DNA of 64,000 nucleotides. Source: PKWO01 sp036384915 (GTDB taxonomy: Bacteria; Pseudomonadota; Gammaproteobacteria; Burkholderiales; Burkholderiaceae_D). The stretch lies in the NCBI GenBank assembly GCA_036384915.1, contig DASVLJ010000078.1:1-64000 (forward strand), in the 5' to 3' direction. The notes beneath the pieces were generated by a model, which saw only the letters and a program-made list of their open reading frames with translations, was not told the origin of the DNA and ran no database searches. A program made the position numbers and the translations under genes. This document shows positions 27,002 through 35,656 of the stretch, in pieces (position 1 is the stretch's first letter; every line of letters starts with the position of its first letter).

Positions 27002-27030
27002 CGCCCACCGTCCGGTGGGCGTTTCAATTT
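27002..27030 (+). terminator. Terminator-like hairpin after the glucanase gene
   Basis: GCCCACCG pairs with CGGTGGGC and is followed by GTTTCAATTT, 25 bp after the stop codon. The T tract is short, so efficiency is uncertain. Confidence 0.55.
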
Positions 27031-27121
27031 CGGCGGACCTTGCTGAAGCCAGGGCTTCACGCAATTTCCGCACGCGACGCAATAGGCAAGGCGCATTGCG
27101 CCCTCAGGCGCTACGAAGGGA

Positions 27122-27730
27122 TCAAAGACACCGCTTGCTGACTTCGGCGAAGGCCTCTTCGGCCGGCAGACCGTTCATCATCAAGGCGGTGATTTCCGCG
27201 GCATGCTTGCCGATTTCGGCCGGCAGCGTGGCGCGATGCTGTTTGAAATAGGCATACTTCTCCGCTTCAACCTGGGCCAGCTTCTGGGCTGCGTTCGTGC
27301 GGGGGGCGCCGCCGCTACCGCCTGAGCCGCCCCTGACGCCTGCGCTCGCCGCTTTGTGGCTCGCGCCGTTCATGGCGGCTTCGATTTGTTCCAGCGTATA
27401 GATCAGCGATGTTGCCTTGTTTGCGAAGGCGTCGGTTGAATACGTCAGCAGGTGGTTGCCGTCGAACGTCATCTTCTTTTCGGCGGCGTTGATCACCTGG
27501 TATTGGGGGTGCGGCCCGCCGCCGGTGAGGGCGAATTGGACACGGTCGCCGTAGCGGAGCATTTGTTCGAGGACGCGATTGAGGTATGCCGCCGGCAGGG
27601 TTTCGATCTTGCCATTCCAGCGCTTGAGTTTTGCTGTGTTCAAAATAATGGTGTTCCAGGAAAATATTGATGTTATGCCTACTGATGAACCGTCAGTATA
27701 CTCCTGGCGCCCCTGATTCCCTTGTTCCAC
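27122..27730 (-). CDS. Hypothetical protein with Gly/Ser-rich hinge
   Basis: No family was recognised. The readable protein has a compact N-terminal domain (LKRWNGKIETLPAAYL onward, about 100 residues), a Gly/Ser-rich hinge (SAGVRGGSGGSGG) and a helical C-terminus with several charged residues. No signal peptide or membrane helix is seen. The start is uncertain: GTG 27730 gives 202 residues, while a TTG at 27643 would begin just before the folded domain (MNTAKLKRW) and may be the true start. It lies on the opposite strand to the glucanase gene and just upstream of the Hsp70-like gene's 3' end. Confidence 0.5.
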   Translation of the reverse strand: MEQGNQGRQEYTDGSSVGITSIFSWNTIILNTAKLKRWNGKIETLPAAYLNRVLEQMLRYGDRVQFALTGGGPHPQYQVINAAEKKMTFDGNHLLTYSTDAFANKATSLIYTLEQIEAAMNGASHKAASAGVRGGSGGSGGAPRTNAAQKLAQVEAEKYAYFKQHRATLPAEIGKHAAEITALMMNGLPAEEAFAEVSKRCL

Positions 27731-27753
27731 CCATCGGCGAAGGGGCTGAAAGA

Positions 27754-29004
27754 TTACCCAAACTTCCGCAACGCATCCAAGCCGAGCCCGGCCCCGATGC
27801 TGCCGAACAAATCGCCCTCCACGCGCCGCGCCGCCGGCATCATCGCGCCGATCTGTTCGCGCAGGGCCGGCACGCCGCTGGAACCGCCTGTGAAAAATAC
27901 CGTATCAACGGCATCTGCCGCGAGGCCGGCATCGCGCAATACGCCGGACACGGTCGTGGCGATGGCGCCGACCTGCCTGGCAATGGCGTTGTCGAACGCT
28001 TCGCGCGGGATGGGAATGGTTGCCGGCGGCTGCAGGCGGTCGAGGTCCAGATCGTAGTGCCCTGTGTCGGACAGGGCGATCTTGGCGACTTCCACCTGCA
28101 TGGCCAGCCAGTGTCCGGTGCGGTCTTCGATCAGGTTCAGCAGACGGCCGAACTTGTCGCGCTCGGTGGCGTCGCGATAGAGGTCATTTACGTCGCTCCA
28201 GACCTTTTTGGTATAGGCCAGGTTGATGGTGTGCCAAGTCGCCAGATTGAAGTAATAGCTGGAGGGCACTTCGCTCCGGTTCTTGAGCCTGCTGCCCATG
28301 CCCAGCGCGGGCATGACGCAGGCCAGGCTCAGATATTTGTCGAAGTCGGTGCCGCCGATGTGGATGCCGCCGTTGGCCAGGATATCGTCGCGCCGCTCGG
28401 ATTTGCTGGCGCGCTCGGGCGAGAGGCGGATCAGCGAAAAGTCGGACGTGCCGCCGCCGATGTCGGCAATCAGCACCAGCTCTTCGCGTTCGATCCGCGA
28501 TTCGTAGTCGAAAGCGGCGGCGATGGGTTCGTATTGAAAGACGATGTCCTTGAACCCGGCCGCCCGCGCCACCTCGGTCAGCGTCGATTCGGCGAGCTTG
28601 TCGGCGGCGGCATTGTCGTCGATGAAAAACACAGGGCGTCCGATGACCGCGGAGGAGAATGTCTGGCCGGCCGAGGCCTCGGCGCGCCGTTTCAATTCGC
28701 CGATGAATTGCGCCAGCAGCTCGCGATAGGGCAGGGCACGGCCGTTGACGTCGGTTTGGCCGTCGATCAGGCTGGTACCCAGCAGGCTTTTCAACGAGCG
28801 CATCAGGCGGCCGTCATGGCCGGCCAGATAGTTTTCCAGCGCGGCGCGGCCGAAATAGGCGGCCCCTTCCTCGGCGTTGAAGAACACGGCCGAGGGCAGG
28901 GTCGTCTTGCCGTCTTCCAGGGCCAGCAAGGCCGGCTGGCCGGGCCGGCAAAATCCGACCGTCGAATTTGAAGTGCCGAAATCCAATCCGCAAGCATGCG
29001 CCAT
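27754..29004 (-). CDS. Hsp70-family protein, YegD-like
   Basis: This 416-residue protein consists of an actin/Hsp70-type ATPase domain without the usual substrate-binding half. The phosphate-1 loop LDFGTSNSTVGF, phosphate-2 segment LIADIGGGTSDFS and adenosine segment VFFTGGSSGVPAL are intact. Length and motifs match E. coli YegD, a DnaK relative of unknown role. ATG 29004 places the ATPase motif at the N-terminus, and the open frame reaching 29082 adds no conserved sequence. It is probably monocistronic. Confidence 0.86.
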   Translation of the reverse strand: MAHACGLDFGTSNSTVGFCRPGQPALLALEDGKTTLPSAVFFNAEEGAAYFGRAALENYLAGHDGRLMRSLKSLLGTSLIDGQTDVNGRALPYRELLAQFIGELKRRAEASAGQTFSSAVIGRPVFFIDDNAAADKLAESTLTEVARAAGFKDIVFQYEPIAAAFDYESRIEREELVLIADIGGGTSDFSLIRLSPERASKSERRDDILANGGIHIGGTDFDKYLSLACVMPALGMGSRLKNRSEVPSSYYFNLATWHTINLAYTKKVWSDVNDLYRDATERDKFGRLLNLIEDRTGHWLAMQVEVAKIALSDTGHYDLDLDRLQPPATIPIPREAFDNAIARQVGAIATTVSGVLRDAGLAADAVDTVFFTGGSSGVPALREQIGAMMPAARRVEGDLFGSIGAGLGLDALRKFG

Positions 29005-29165
29005 GACGTTCAACCAGAGACCATAAGGAAGGGCGCAGATCATAGACCATTGTCGGCTGCTTGTCAGCGGCTTTGCTGCCATGGACGTAGAAGTATGGCA
29101 TTTACGTCAAGATCTGACAGCGAAGGGCGGATTGCAATCCGCTGAATGCCTGCGTCGGCTGCGGC

Positions 29166-29387
29166 TCAAGCTGCCGGATGCAATCCGGGAATGGCGCGCG
29201 CCTGGTCTGCGTAGGAACGTGTCTTGTCTGTGACTTCGTCGCCGGTGTGCTTGGTCGTAGCCGGCTCGATCAGGAGCAGCCAGCGTTGCTCCTCGGCCAC
29301 GGGGTTGTTTGACTTTACCCGAAGCCATTGTCCCAGCGCTTGGCCTTGTCCGGTCACGGGGACTTCGTGTGGACTGCAATCCGCCAC
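29166..29387 (-). CDS. Possible small protein, uncertain
   Basis: A 73-codon frame from GTG 29387 reads MADCSPHEVPVTGQG and ends GLHPAA. Codon third positions are fairly GC-rich like neighbouring genes, and the frame sits in an otherwise empty 430-bp gap between the Hsp70-like gene and a small downstream gene. No ribosome site or family was recognised. It could be a real small protein, a gene fragment or chance. Confidence 0.25.
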   Translation of the reverse strand: MADCSPHEVPVTGQGQALGQWLRVKSNNPVAEEQRWLLLIEPATTKHTGDEVTDKTRSYADQARAIPGLHPAA

Positions 29388-29438
29388 ATGTCGATTTCGC
29401 TACTCGCCGAAGAAGCCGTTACCGTTACTTGCCGCGAT

Positions 29439-29630
29439 TTAACGCTGCGCAAGCGCCGCATCGAATGTGTTATCCATCGCGCTATCCACGGCAACAATCG
29501 CGTCCTCCAGCAAGCCGATGGTGAGCGAACCGAATCCCGCCCGCTCTAACAAATCCGACGCCTGAACCAAGCTTGCGCGAGCCTCGCGCAAAGCCCGTTC
29601 GGCGTCCGCGGCGATGCTGCCCGACATCAT
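29439..29630 (-). CDS. Small hypothetical protein, 63 residues
   Basis: A short helical, acidic protein beginning MMSGSIAADAERAL and containing SLTIGLLEDAIVAVDSAMD. The start ATG 29630 is preceded by a strong GGGAGAGG ribosome site, which is the main reason to accept it. The start lies 32 bp downstream of the dioxygenase stop on the same strand, so the two are likely cotranscribed. No family was recognised. Confidence 0.55.
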   Translation of the reverse strand: MMSGSIAADAERALREARASLVQASDLLERAGFGSLTIGLLEDAIVAVDSAMDNTFDAALAQR

Positions 29631-29662
29631 TTCCTCTCCCGATTGAGCATGTCCACGCCTCC

Positions 29663-30502
29663 TCATTGCAAGCCTGACGGCGGCGCCGGCGGGTTCCCGA
29701 AACGGAAACTCGAAGCGGTGATGCCGCCGGCGAAGTCGGTTTGATGATAGGTCACGGCGCCGGCTTCGTCGCCTGCCGCCCCGACGGCGACCATGAGCGG
29801 GATCAGATGGTCTTCGCGCGGATGGGCCGCGCGGGCGGCGGGGGCCTCGGTCCATGCTATCAGGCGCTCCGCGCGCGCGGCGGGCGTCGACTCGATCAGG
29901 GTCTGCTGCAGCCAGGCGTCGAAGCGGCGCGAGGGTTCATGCCCACTGGTGCCGCGCATCTCCCTGAGGTTGTGATAGCTCAGGCCGCTACCGACGATCA
30001 GCACGCCCTCGTCGCGCAAGGCGGCGAGGGCGCGGCCGGCTGCCAGGTGCCGCGCCGGGTCGAGCCGCGCATCGAGCGATAGCTGTACCACCGGAATGTT
30101 CTCTTCCGGGTATAGCGGCTTCATGATGCTGAAGGTGCCATGGTCGAAGCCGCGCGTGGGGTCCAGCCTGGCATCGATACCGGCCGCCGCGAGCAGGTCG
30201 CGCACGCGTTGCGCCAGTTCGGGCGAGCCCGGCGCGCCATAACGGATGTGATAGAGGTATTCGGGGAAGCCGTAATAGTCGTAGACCATGCCCGGGTGCG
30301 CGCCGGATGAGATGGCAAAGCCCTGTTCTTCCCAATGGCCGGAAACCATGAGGATGGCCTTGGGCGCATCGGCCAGTTCGGCGCGCATCGCAATCAGCGA
30401 TTGCTCCAGTTTGTCGAGGTTGTTGCGAAACTCCCCGGTCATCCACGGCCACGGGCCGCCCCCGTGGGAAACGAAGTAGGTGGGAAGGCGTGTGGTGGTC
30501 AT
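29663..30502 (-). CDS. DODA-type extradiol ring-cleavage dioxygenase
   Basis: This is a 279-residue class III (LigB-superfamily) dioxygenase. The N-terminal FVSHGGGPW supplies the first metal-binding His, SGHWEEQ the second, and a further conserved His lies in SGLSYHNL. The C-terminal HPREDHLIPLMVAVGAA is the family signature. Length matches YgiD-type 4,5-DOPA dioxygenases. It may cleave catechols or related plant or fungal phenolics. It diverges from a LysR regulator across 114 bp that contain a long dyad, which suggests substrate-dependent control. Confidence 0.88.
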   Translation of the reverse strand: MTTTRLPTYFVSHGGGPWPWMTGEFRNNLDKLEQSLIAMRAELADAPKAILMVSGHWEEQGFAISSGAHPGMVYDYYGFPEYLYHIRYGAPGSPELAQRVRDLLAAAGIDARLDPTRGFDHGTFSIMKPLYPEENIPVVQLSLDARLDPARHLAAGRALAALRDEGVLIVGSGLSYHNLREMRGTSGHEPSRRFDAWLQQTLIESTPAARAERLIAWTEAPAARAAHPREDHLIPLMVAVGAAGDEAGAVTYHQTDFAGGITASSFRFGNPPAPPSGLQ

Positions 30503-30529
30503 GATCGGGCCTCGCGACGGAATAAATGA

Positions 30530-30573
30530 TTAACAACTAGCTGAGGGTGATGCTATCATCTCTCAATAGTTAA
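30530..30573. promoter_or_regulatory. Dyad in the dioxygenase-LysR intergenic region
   Basis: TTAACAACTAGCTGAGGGTGAT faces ATCATCTCTCAATAGTTAA in an imperfect inverted repeat centred at about 30553. This is the expected place for a LysR-type binding site that serves both divergent promoters. Confidence 0.45.
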
Positions 30574-30616
30574 ACAATCGGCATTTCGTTGATTCATCAT
30601 TTCCTTTTGGTTGATA

Positions 30617-31528
30617 ATGGATACGCTTCTTAGCCTGCGCGTATTCGCCATGGTGGCGGAACACAAAAGCTTCACGGCGGCTGCCACGCGATTGGGCCTG
30701 TCCCCCGCCATGGCCAGCAAGCACATGCACCACCTGGAAAACCGTGTCGGCGCCCGTTTGCTGAACCGCACCAGCCGCCACGTCAGCCTGACAGAAACGG
30801 GCCAGCTATATTTCAGCCAGGTCCGCGCCATGTTGGAAGGACTGGACGAGGTTGAGGCGGCAGTGAGCAATGTCACGGTCACGCCGCGCGGCATGCTCAA
30901 GCTGAGCGCGCCCGTGTGGGCCGCGCACACGCTCGTTGCGCGCGTGTTCGCCGAATACCATCAGCGCTATCCCGATGTCTCGTTCGACATGGACTTGAGC
31001 GGCCGCCTGGCCAACCTGGTGGACGAGGGCTTCGACCTGGCCTTGCGCGCCACCTCCTCCACGCGCCTCGATCCCGGGCTGGTCGCCCGCCCGCTGATGC
31101 GCGTTCCGTTTCATCTGGTCGGCTCGCCGGCCTATCTGGGGCGCACCGGAAAACCCGCGGCGTTGAAGGACCTCAACGGCCATGCCTTGCTCATGTACAG
31201 CGGCATGGCTTCCAGCGGCAGCACGACCACCATGACGATCAAGGGGAACGACGGCGAGGAGGCGGTGAAGTTTCGCGTCGTCATGCGCAGCGACAATGAA
31301 ACCATGCTGTATCAAGCCGCCCTGGCGGGCATGGGGCTGGTGTTCCTGCCCGCCTGGATGACGCAGGCCGACATCGCCGGCGGCACGCTGGAATATGTGC
31401 TGATGGACGAGGTCAAGTTCGATACCACGCTCTATGCGGTTTATCCCAGCCGTAAATATCTTTCGGCAAAGGTACGGACCTTTATCGATTTTCTGTCTTC
31501 CCGGGCGGATGCTTTTTTGCAGGATTGA
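30617..31528 (+). CDS. LysR-family transcriptional regulator
   Basis: This is a 303-residue regulator with an N-terminal helix-turn-helix (SFTAAATRLGLSPAMASKHM) and a LysR effector-binding domain. The MDTLLSLRVFAMVAE start resembles the YhjC/DmlR subgroup. ATG 30617 begins the conserved N-terminal helix; the TTG two codons earlier is less likely. It is divergent from the ring-cleavage dioxygenase, which is its most probable target. The effector is unknown. Confidence 0.88.
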   Translation: MDTLLSLRVFAMVAEHKSFTAAATRLGLSPAMASKHMHHLENRVGARLLNRTSRHVSLTETGQLYFSQVRAMLEGLDEVEAAVSNVTVTPRGMLKLSAPVWAAHTLVARVFAEYHQRYPDVSFDMDLSGRLANLVDEGFDLALRATSSTRLDPGLVARPLMRVPFHLVGSPAYLGRTGKPAALKDLNGHALLMYSGMASSGSTTTMTIKGNDGEEAVKFRVVMRSDNETMLYQAALAGMGLVFLPAWMTQADIAGGTLEYVLMDEVKFDTTLYAVYPSRKYLSAKVRTFIDFLSSRADAFLQD

Positions 31529-31592
31529 TCGTTGGGGCAGGGCTGGATTGCATGTTGATGGAAAAATCGATTGCGAAAATATCGGAGTGAAT

Positions 31593-32135
31593 ATGACCAC
31601 CTCTTCACCCAACATCGCCCTCCGCCGCCTCGCACCCACCGACGCCGCGGCCTGCCGCGCGTTGCGCTTGCGCGGCCTGCAGGAATCGCCCACAGCCTTT
31701 GGCTCCAGTTACACCGAGGAATCCGCTCTGCCGCTGGCGGCAACGGAGGCATATCTCGCGCCCGATTCGGGGCGCAGCATGTTCGGCGCGTTCGATGGCG
31801 ACACGCTCGTTGCCATCGCCGGCATCGGGCGCGAAAGTCGCATCAACCTGCGGCACAAGGCTTTTTTGCGCAGCGTCTATACGGCCCCGGAATATCGCGG
31901 CCGGCGTATTGCGCAACGCCTGATTGCCTTCGCATTGCAATTTGCCGATGCCTTGCCTGATGTCCGGCAGGTTACGCTGACCGTCAACGCCGGAAATTCC
32001 GCCGCGCTTGCCGTTTATGAGGCCTTGGGGTTCGCCAGCTACGGGCGCGAGCCTGATGCATTGCTGATCGACGGCACCTGCCATGACGAGTTGCTGATGG
32101 TGAGATTCGCGGCGTCGAAGCCGGATTTGGCGTGA
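31593..32135 (+). CDS. GNAT N-acetyltransferase
   Basis: This is a 180-residue acetyltransferase. Motif A with the acetyl-CoA loop is seen in SVYTAPEYRGRRIAQRL (near residues 90-106), and motif B in LTVNAGNSAALAVYEALGF. The substrate is unknown. ATG 31593 follows a GGAG ribosome site eight bases upstream. The gene starts 64 bp after the LysR stop on the same strand and may be read through from it. Confidence 0.86.
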   Translation: MTTSSPNIALRRLAPTDAAACRALRLRGLQESPTAFGSSYTEESALPLAATEAYLAPDSGRSMFGAFDGDTLVAIAGIGRESRINLRHKAFLRSVYTAPEYRGRRIAQRLIAFALQFADALPDVRQVTLTVNAGNSAALAVYEALGFASYGREPDALLIDGTCHDELLMVRFAASKPDLA

Positions 32136-32179
32136 CGTCGACATGTTCCGCAACGCGGCCTTCCGCCCGGCTCGCCATC

Positions 32180-33016
32180 TCAGGCAATGATGCGCGCCGC
32201 CCCCGATACGCGTATTGAACTTCCGCGTTCCGGCGGAATTTCCGCTCTCAAGAGCGAGCGGCAACCCATGTCCTCACCCTGGACGATGTCGATTGCCCCA
32301 CGATGAGGCCAGCCGATTTCCCTGAGATACCCGGCGAACGCCGCGGTCGCCGCGCCCGTAGCGGGATCTTCGTAGACGCCGCCGGAAGCGAATGGATTGC
32401 GGGTGTGGAAAAGCTGATCCGTTTCGGCCCAGGCGAGCAAGATCGTGACCAGGCCCGCTGCATTCATCAAACGGCGGCCGGTTTCCAGATCGTAACGCAT
32501 CGATTGCAACGTGGCACGCTCCTTGAGAGCCAGAACGAGATGCGTGGCGCCGGCCCTGGCGATGACCGGGGGAATAGCCAGGTCGAGATCCGCGTGCCGA
32601 AATCCGAACAAGCCGAGCGCTTCCGCGACCAATGCCGGTGCCGGCACTTCGCTGCTTGTCGGCGGCGATTGCAATGCCGCCGTCATGAAAGCGCCGCCTC
32701 TCCGGCCTTCCACGGTAATGTCGGAGTCGTTCAGTTGCAGGGCATAGATGCCGTCTCCGCGTTCCATGGCGAGTGCGGCGCCAAGGGCTATCGTCGCATG
32801 CCCGCAAAATGGCACTTCCGATTCCGGCGAGAAGTAACGCACACGCCAGCCGCGATCGGTAGCCGCTGCGAAGGCCGTCTCGGAATAACCGATCTCGGCG
32901 GCGAGGCGCTGCATGGTGGCGTCGTCGGGTAAGCGCGCGCCGATCCATACGCCGGCGGGATTGCCGCCCCGGTTTTCGTCCGAGAACGCGGCGATTCTCT
33001 TGATCTCCTGGTGCAT
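32180..33016 (-). CDS. PhzF-family isomerase-like protein
   Basis: This is a 278-residue protein of the diaminopimelate-epimerase fold. The N-terminal DENRGGNPAGVW, the catalytic-glutamate segment GYSETAF, CGHATIALG and the late EDPATGAATAAFAGYL are all family signatures. Most PhzF proteins outside phenazine clusters have unknown substrates, and no phenazine genes are nearby. ATG 33016 has AGGA seven bases upstream and begins at the conserved N-terminus; the longer open frame is not used. Confidence 0.88.
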   Translation of the reverse strand: MHQEIKRIAAFSDENRGGNPAGVWIGARLPDDATMQRLAAEIGYSETAFAAATDRGWRVRYFSPESEVPFCGHATIALGAALAMERGDGIYALQLNDSDITVEGRRGGAFMTAALQSPPTSSEVPAPALVAEALGLFGFRHADLDLAIPPVIARAGATHLVLALKERATLQSMRYDLETGRRLMNAAGLVTILLAWAETDQLFHTRNPFASGGVYEDPATGAATAAFAGYLREIGWPHRGAIDIVQGEDMGCRSLLRAEIPPERGSSIRVSGAARIIA

Positions 33017-33126
33017 GTTCAATTCCTGAATGGGATGGCTGGACTGTCGTTGATTGACAGGATTGTAGGGAAGATTGCAATCGGCCGCATGTGAGGACAG
33101 CGGCCCTGGCAGATGCCGACTTCCCA

Positions 33127-33221
33127 AGGGCAATCGCTTGAAGCCGAATGCATCGTTACACCCCTCTCCCGCCCGCGGGAGAGGGGTGTCCTGCACTCAT
33201 TCGGCTTCGTGCGATTGCCCT
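33127..33221. repeat. 95-bp near-perfect palindrome overlapping the ycaO 3' end
   Basis: AGGGCAATCG (33127-33136) pairs with CGATTGCCCT (33212-33221). AAGCCGAATG pairs with CATTCGGCTT, and ACACCCCTCTCCCGC pairs with GCGGGAGAGGGGTGT around a two-base centre at about 33173. The right arm contains the last codons of the OsmC-YcaO gene. It could act as a bidirectional transcript end, but no T tract follows. Confidence 0.8.
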
Positions 33222-35410
33222 GCCGCCTTCCCCCGTGCCGCATGCAATTTCCTGTAGCTGTCAATCAAGCGTGCATGGCGGTCCAGGCCTTCCAGCTTCA
33301 TGCTCGTCGGCGCCAGGCCGAAGAAGCGCACGCTGCCATCCACAGAGCCCAGCACCGCGTCCATGCGCAGGTCGCCGAACATGCGGCGGAAATTGACGAC
33401 GTAGTCATCCAGTTCCATCTCGTCGTCCAGCACCACTTCCAGCACCACGTTCAAGGCCTGATAGAACAAGCCGCGCTCGACCGAGTTGTCGTTGTATTGC
33501 AGGAACGCGCCCACCAGCTCATGCGCTTCCTCGAACCGCTTCAGCGCGAGGTTGATCAGGAGCCTCAGCTCCAGCACCGTCAACTGGCCCCAGGGCGTGT
33601 TCTCGTCGAACTCGATGCCGATCAGGGTGGCGATGTCGCCGTATTCGTCGAGCTCGTTGTTTTCCAGGCGGTCGAGCAGGGTTTCCAGTGCCTCGTCGTC
33701 GAGCTGGTGCAGGTTAAGGATATCCTCGCGGAACAGCAGCGACTTGTTGGTGTTGTCCCAGATCAGGTCTTCCACCGGGTAGATTTCCGAGTATCCCGGC
33801 ACCAGAATGCGGCAGGCCGTAGCGCCTAGCTGGTCATATACGGCCATGTAGACTTCCTTGCCCATGTCCGCGAGGATGCCCAGCAGGGTCTCGGCTTCTT
33901 CGGCATTGGAATTGTCGCCCCGGCCCGAGAAATCCCATTCGACGAACTCGTAGTCCGCCCTGGCGCGGAAGAAGCGCCACGACACCACGCCGCTGGAATC
34001 GATGAAATGTTCGACGAAGTTGTAGGGTTCGGTGACGGCGTTGCTCTCGAACGTGGGGCGGGGCAGGTCGTTCAAGCCTTCGAAGCTGCGGCCTTGCAGC
34101 AGTTCGGTCAGGCTGCGCTCCAGCGCGACTTCCAGGCTCGGGTGTGCGCCGAACGAGGCGAACACGCCGCCCGTCTTCGGATTCATCAGGGTCACGCACA
34201 TCACCGGGTACCGGCCGCCCAATGAGGCGTCCTTCACCAGCACGGGGAACCCTTGTTCTTCCAGGCCCTTGATGCCGGCCACGATGCCGGGGTATTTCTC
34301 CAGCACGGCTTGCGGCACGTCGGGAAGGGCGATTTCGCCTTCCAGGATTTCGCGCTTCACGGCGCGCTCGAAAATCTCCGACAGGCATTGCACCTGTGCC
34401 TCGGCCAGCGTGTTGCCGGCACTCATGCCGTTGCTGACATACAGGTTTTCCACCAGGTTGGAGGGGAAGTACACCACTGCGCCGTCCGACTGACGCACAT
34501 AGGGCAGGGCGCAAATGCCGCGCTTGGCGTTGCCGGAATTGGTGTCGATCAGGTGCGAGCCGCGCAGTTCGCCGTCGGGGTCATAGATCGCGCGGCAATA
34601 GTCGTCGAGGATTTCCGGCGGCAGCGCGTCCTTGCGGCCGGGCTTGAACCAGCGCTCGTCCGGGTAATGCACGAAGGCCGCGTCGGCGATCTCTTCGCCC
34701 CAGTAGGCGCCGGCATAGAAGTGATTGTTGTTGACCCGCTCGATGAACTCGCCCAGGGCCGAGGCCAGTGCACTCTCCTTGGTCGACCCCTTGCCGTTGG
34801 TGAAGCACATCGGCGAGTGCGCGTCGCGGATATGCAGCGACCACACATTGGGTACAAGGTTGCGCCACGATGCGATTTCAATCTTCATGCCCATGCCCGC
34901 CAGGACGCCCGTCATGTTGGCGATGGTCTGCTCCAGCGGCAAATCCTTGCCCGGGATATAGGTGGCGGCGTCCGATGCCGGATTCAGTGTCAGGAGCGCC
35001 TGGGCATCGGCGTCGAGGTTTTCCACCTCTTCGATGATGAAATCGGGCCCGGCCTGCACCACTTTCTTGACCGTGCAACGTTCGATGGAGCGCAAGATGC
35101 CCAGGCGGTCCTTGGCGGAGATGTCGGGCGGCAGTTCGACCTGGATCTTGAAGGTCTGCTTGTAGCGGTTTTCCGGATCGACGATATTGTTTTGCGAGAG
35201 GCGGATGTGTTCGGTCGGGATATTGCGCGTGGCGCAGTACAGCTTGACGAAGTAAGCCGCGCACAAGGCCGAGGAAGCCAGGAAGTAGTCGAACGGGCCG
35301 GGCGCGGAGCCGTCGCCCTTGTAGCGGATGGGCTGGTCGGCGATCACCGTGAAGTCGTCGAACTTGGCCTCCTGGCGCAGCTTGTCGAGAAAATTGACCT
35401 TGATTTCCAT
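33197..35410 (-). CDS. OsmC-YcaO fusion protein with C-terminal helical domain
   Basis: This is a 737-residue cytoplasmic protein. Residues 1-140 form an OsmC-like domain (for example APGPFDYFLASSALCAAYF with one cysteine). Residues ~170-560 are a YcaO domain, the ATP-dependent cyclodehydratase-like fold, with GKGSTKESALASALGEFIER and an AEAQVQCLSEIFERAVKR helix. The remainder is a helical/TPR-like tail ending HEAE. Related stand-alone YcaO proteins are named ribosomal protein S12 methylthiotransferase accessory factors. No thiazole/oxazole precursor peptide or dehydrogenase lies nearby, so a bacteriocin role is unlikely. The stop codon lies inside a long palindrome. Confidence 0.88.
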   Translation of the reverse strand: MEIKVNFLDKLRQEAKFDDFTVIADQPIRYKGDGSAPGPFDYFLASSALCAAYFVKLYCATRNIPTEHIRLSQNNIVDPENRYKQTFKIQVELPPDISAKDRLGILRSIERCTVKKVVQAGPDFIIEEVENLDADAQALLTLNPASDAATYIPGKDLPLEQTIANMTGVLAGMGMKIEIASWRNLVPNVWSLHIRDAHSPMCFTNGKGSTKESALASALGEFIERVNNNHFYAGAYWGEEIADAAFVHYPDERWFKPGRKDALPPEILDDYCRAIYDPDGELRGSHLIDTNSGNAKRGICALPYVRQSDGAVVYFPSNLVENLYVSNGMSAGNTLAEAQVQCLSEIFERAVKREILEGEIALPDVPQAVLEKYPGIVAGIKGLEEQGFPVLVKDASLGGRYPVMCVTLMNPKTGGVFASFGAHPSLEVALERSLTELLQGRSFEGLNDLPRPTFESNAVTEPYNFVEHFIDSSGVVSWRFFRARADYEFVEWDFSGRGDNSNAEEAETLLGILADMGKEVYMAVYDQLGATACRILVPGYSEIYPVEDLIWDNTNKSLLFREDILNLHQLDDEALETLLDRLENNELDEYGDIATLIGIEFDENTPWGQLTVLELRLLINLALKRFEEAHELVGAFLQYNDNSVERGLFYQALNVVLEVVLDDEMELDDYVVNFRRMFGDLRMDAVLGSVDGSVRFFGLAPTSMKLEGLDRHARLIDSYRKLHAARGKAAGQSHEAE

Positions 35411-35656
35411 GTGGGCATTCCAAAAATAAGACTTTGGCCGATATTATCCGGGTTTTTCAGCCGCAATACCGCCCGCTGAAGTGCATCGCGCAGTGGGACA
35501 AGGTACATGCCGCCCAACCTATCCTGATAGCGATCCCGGGGGCGCAAAGCGCCTGTGGTGGCGTGTCAGGTAGCCATTCTTCACCTTGGAGTCCTCGCAG
35601 CGGAGGTTAGCCCTCCTCCGGCAGGAAGGTTTCCCTAAAGCGGTCTTCACGCGTCG

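Noticed and set aside
32180..33016. PhzF as evidence of phenazine synthesis
   Set aside because: No other phz gene is present; PhzF-like proteins are common outside phenazine clusters.
33197..35410. YcaO as part of a thiazole/oxazole peptide (TOMM) cluster
   Set aside because: No precursor peptide, E1-like partner or dehydrogenase is nearby; the OsmC fusion and length fit the S12-accessory type.
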